Source: Cydia pomonella (lineage: Eukaryota > Arthropoda > Insecta > Lepidoptera > Tortricidae). From it: 64,000 nucleotides of DNA. The stretch is taken from the NCBI RefSeq assembly GCF_033807575.1, contig NC_084718.1:17439991-17503990 (forward strand), given 5' to 3'. Made by a program: the position numbers and the translations under genes. Positions 60,311 through 64,000 of this stretch are shown here, piece after piece (the first letter of the stretch is position 1; every line of letters starts with the position of its first letter). The notes beneath the pieces were generated by a model. It ran no database searches and was not told the origin of the DNA. It worked only from the letters and a program-made list of their open reading frames with translations.

Positions 60311-61039
60311 ATTTTAGCAGTAGGGTTATTAAATTACAATATAAAATTATTAGATAATACAGTTTTATCCTTAATTTACATGGATCCTACTTTTATTATT
60401 ATTTATATGGGAATCTAATTTTCAGTCTTACTGTAGTCTAATGTATATAACCAATCACAAAGTAACCAACAATCTTTATTACCTATATAGAATAAATGTA
60501 CGTCTATGTTTAATTTTTTGTTAATAATTCAATCTTCTCTCTGGCCATGTTTTAAATCAAGAGCATGATATATGGCCCGGCCGAACAGGTCCTAAGGCCG
60601 GTGTCAAAATATAAAGCGCTCTCTTGCTATATATCATTGTTATTGGTGATGTAATTTATTCTAAACATAATTAAATAACGGGTGGAGCTAAAATAATGGG
60701 TTCAAATTCTTTCTATGTATTACAGATGTGCCGTCAAAAAAATTAAAAATAGTGAAATGTCGAAATGGTAATTTCTTACATTTTTGTATAAAATGGAAAC
60801 TTTCTTTGTTTCATCTGAAATTTTTGAAACTTAACGCAAGTTGCGCTATAAAACAGAAAAAGTACTATTTTTCTCGACTTGGGGAGGGGGGTTGAGGTAC
60901 TGCTTTGCCCCCAGATCCCACCAAAAACATTTTCATGTAAAATGTTGCCAAAACGTGTGATGGACCCGGGTATGTCCTTAAACTACATCCAAAAGAAAGG
61001 AATGGGCATTGTGAATGTCATCTCGCTTTGTGTGGTAGG
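60311..61039. other. intergenic DNA, nothing recognised
   Basis: AT-rich sequence with no repeat pair or coding frame that I can support. Confidence 0.4.
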
Positions 61040-61315
61040 GCACAGCACAGCGGATGTCATTCCAGATCTAGAGCAGAGCCCAACTGGGGAAGTACTCCAC
61101 CTTACAGAAAACCGCAGCCAAATAACACTAGACCCTACTCATAGTGTGTATAGTATTGTGTTCCTGCCGGTGAGTAAGGTAGCCAGAAGTCAACGAGGGT
61201 GCGGAGTATTGTGTGTAACTACTATGTGTAAAGGTAGTTGCAGGCATCCATAGGCTACCGAGACTGCTTACCATCAGGCGGGCCGTATGCTTGTTTGCCA
61301 CCGACGACTAATAAT
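61040..61315 (+). mobile_element. dispersed retroelement-like repeat
   Basis: Third copy of 7797-8072 (CAGATCTAGAGCAGAGCCCA-type start is one base different; GTATGCTTGTTTGCCACCGA end and A-rich tail). Confidence 0.72.
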
Positions 61316-61424
61316 AAAAAAAAAAGACGAAACCTTAAGGCTCGCACTGTCAAAAAGTTATCAGACCTATTGTAGAGCCAAGCTTCAAACTTTACAAGCC
61401 CTAACTTCACAAACTACACCGTAG

Positions 61425-61557
61425 TCAAAATGTGTGACTTGGCCATTTCGCTACCGTCACATCGGCGTAAGGTGAAAAATGTATTCACTATTCATTATTT
61501 TTTACTACAACAGTTATTGTAGTAACGAAACGGCCAAGTCACATATTTTGACTAACT
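61425..61557. mobile_element. palindromic MITE-like element
   Basis: Arms AAAATGTGTGACTTGGCC and GGCCAAGTCACATATTTT face each other about 90 bases apart. Confidence 0.7.
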
Positions 61558-63023
61558 AAATCGATTCAGCGATCCCCATACAATATTCCACCCCCTTAGG
61601 GGCTAAAAATTTCATGTTTTTGAGTATTTTTATTGTTTGTGTACTAATATTAACTTACGCACCAAATGTCACGTTCCTAGGACTTCCGCAAGTACCCTAA
61701 GAGTTTTGATGATCATCAGTGAGTGAGTGAGTGAGTCACTGACTAAATCGGTTTTTTTGATATGAATAAAATTAATTGTAACTATGCTTAATACCTAAGT
61801 CAACTATTGACATTATATTCTGAGAATTTTGTTTATATGGTATAATCCAAACCCCACTTATGAAGGGTTCAAAAAAACGAAGAAGCGCTTCGAGAAAAGG
61901 TAGGTAGTGCCCTTGCACTTCGCAGTGCTTTGCTCGCCTTGGCGGGGCACTACCGTGCCTGGATTAAACCATTGTAGAACTGTGAATTACCACGTTTTTC
62001 TAAAAGACAGCTGTCGGCAACATTTGGATAATGTTCAATTCATCAATACAACCCGGACTTCTGACAAAACAATAAAACAGCGCAATAAGGCAATAACAGC
62101 TGTTCCTCGATAACAACTGAAAACCCCACAGTATAAGTATTGTTGTAACAAAACCCTTGTTGTAATTGTAAGTGCAGTTTGAAACAATGAGCGTTAAACA
62201 ACGATTACACTACAATCCTTTCCTAGACTTTATTTGTACATGCTTAAAGTTCAATATTGAATATACTTACTAAAGTACCATGTGTTTGATGAGATACATT
62301 CAGTTTGCACCTTATCATTAATGAGAAAGGGTCGATTATTCTTCATAAATGCAACCGACGTCGGCATAACTTTGTTGCGTTCTTTTAACAAAGTTAACCC
62401 TAATCCTTTGTTGAAAGGAAATTAGAAAAAAGGGTGATAATATTTGAAATGTAGATTTCGTAACGGTTTGAAATAAAAATACTATTTTATGGTTACACTT
62501 AATTAAGGAAAAATTAAGTAGGTAGGTTGGTAGGTAGGCGTGGTACTCAGGTCAGGTTAGAGTCCACAGTATAAGCTGATTGTAGTTGTTAATGTTAAGG
62601 TTATAAAGTTGGTGATACCTACTACACAATCACATTTATTTTATCAATATTTCAATTACTTGAAACACATTAATATAGAGCAATAAAAAAACCTAATTCA
62701 CACCACGTACTTAAACGATATATAATATTACAGTTTGTATTTTTGATATAATCGTAAACTTAAACTAGACGTAGGTTTTAGTGTTATAAACCAATACTGA
62801 AAGTTTTTTTTAATTTAGTCTACCGAAGCATAATGATTTTTCGTTTTTTTTTTCGAGCAACAATGTTTTTCGTACATTATAGTCTTGTGTTGTGATTGTG
62901 ACATCGCGTCGTTAAATGCGACTTTTTAGTTAAAACAAAGTAGTGATAGTGATGTTTTATATGAAAAAATAAAAATCGCCCTGTTTTTATAAAAATCTAT
63001 GCTATGAAAGTGTGTTCATCGAA
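61558..63023. other. intergenic DNA, nothing recognised
   Basis: Unique AT-rich sequence with a GTGA microsatellite at about 61717-61735 and a possible palindrome around 61905-61972 (GTAGTGCCC, GGGCACTAC). No gene supported. Confidence 0.4.
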
Positions 63024-63031
63024 GCCTAAAC

Positions 63032-63492
63032 CAGTGTTGTCACATCTACCAACTTTTTGGTAGATCTACCTTTTTTGCCTGCGTTCTACCTACCTATCTA
63101 CCTCCCTCGGCCTGAAATCTACCTATTTTTCAAAATGGTACAATTGTAAGCAATTCTCAATACATGTGACGGAATATTACTTAATTTCTACCGAATTTAG
63201 ATTCGATTTAATGAAAACTTGCCAAAGAAACAGATTATACAAACAGGTTCATTACCAACAAACAATGGAAATCCTAACTTTTGTTTCAATTTCTTTAACA
63301 AACACGTGTACTAACATCACAATATTAAAAACTAACAAATAATTTGAAACATTTTATACACATTTTTAATCATAAAAATGTGCTTGCTATTGAGTGGTAG
63401 ATCTACCTATTTTTCATTTTAAACTTCACCAATTTCTACCTATTTTTGCACCCTGTTCTACCACTTCGCCAAAATTGTATGTGACAACACTG
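63032..63492. mobile_element. 461-bp hAT-type non-autonomous element with 8-bp target duplication
   Basis: Inverted ends CAGTGTTGTCACAT and ATGTGACAACACTG, flanked by GCCTAAAC on both sides (63024-63031 and 63493-63500). The interior is rich in CTACC and CTACCTATTTTT motifs and has no transposase. Confidence 0.9.
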
Positions 63493-63500
63493 GCCTAAAC

Positions 63501-64000
63501 TAACTACCTTACTTGATTATGCGGTCGTATCAAAATACACGCTGTAAGTACATCATGATGAAAATCATTATTAAATCATTTAATGAAACAGAGAGTCCGT
63601 TAGATGTCATATACATACATAATTATGAAAGTGAAGACAAGAATATGTGGTCACCTACAAGGATTATATGCCTACACATAAACAAGTTAACAGGGACGTG
63701 TGACAAAGTTGAGAAATATTTTACACTGTTATTTAACACTAGCGTTGCAAATGTTGCAATGTACACCTCTGTGGAAATATAATCCATATCGGATACATTT
63801 TAAAGTCCAATTTGGGTTGTAATTTATGTTGGTTAATAGCTGTACGCTACACAGCAAACGGTGATAATTAAGGTAATTAACAGTAATTTACTAAGTATTA
63901 AGAAATGTTATTGAAATCATTGGCGTCGGAGTAGGAGGTAGGTATTAGGAATTAAGTACCTACATTTACCAACGGTGTATAGTTATATCAGTTAAATGCA
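63501..64000. other. intergenic DNA at right edge
   Basis: It contains an 89-codon plus-strand ORF (63513-63782) with no family resemblance. No repeat or RNA gene recognised. Confidence 0.4.

Noticed and set aside
60233..60418. ORF beginning with alternating Cys and Val
   Set aside because: It is a translation of the TG microsatellite.
60879..61253. 124-codon plus-strand ORF
   Set aside because: Its second half is the dispersed repeat also seen at 7797-8072 and 30110-30400; the first half has no recognisable domain.

Overview
The window reads as nuclear DNA of an insect, most likely a moth or butterfly (Lepidoptera). It has short exons in a spliced gene, an AT-rich background, and very many short palindromic DNA transposons, tRNA-derived SINEs and 5'-truncated LINE tails of the kind that fill lepidopteran introns. 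I cannot name the species. No CRISPR array, operon, rRNA gene or true tRNA gene was seen. Layout: positions 1-20,200 hold the genes. The first coding exon of S-adenosylmethionine decarboxylase (SamDC/AMD1) lies on the minus strand at 384-508, with a TATA box upstream at 762-770; the rest of that gene runs off the left edge. A compact two-exon minus-strand gene (1252-1984, 186 residues) that I do not recognise follows. About 0.4 kb away, divergently, is the plus-strand gene for ASCC2, the CUE-domain ubiquitin-binding subunit of the ASC-1/RQT complex. I could trace ASCC2 through 15 exons (2392-20132, 746 residues), with every splice site GT/AG and every phase consistent, ending in the family's characteristic C-terminus. 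Its introns hold nested mobile elements, a 144-bp tandem duplication of part of exon 13, and a small tandem repeat that includes a 3' splice site. Positions 20,200-64,000 show no convincing protein-coding gene. This part is a mosaic of MITEs (several with intact target-site duplications), six or more tRNA-derived SINE copies, LINE 3' tails, minisatellites and segmental repeats, separated by AT-rich unique DNA. Some unique stretches (for example 56,280-56,460 and 59,560-59,870) are richer in CpG and in transcription-factor-like motifs and might be regulatory, but that is inference. The genes do not form a pathway: SamDC acts in polyamine synthesis and ASCC2 in alkylation repair and ribosome rescue. 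The most distinctive structures are a perfect 100-bp inverted repeat around a LINE tail (25,771/26,493), a Tc1-like element whose empty site can be read inside a 14-bp minisatellite (51,396-52,401), a mobile element carrying a 5S rRNA fragment (14,949-15,284), and the exon-13 duplication in ASCC2. No new biological system was identified.
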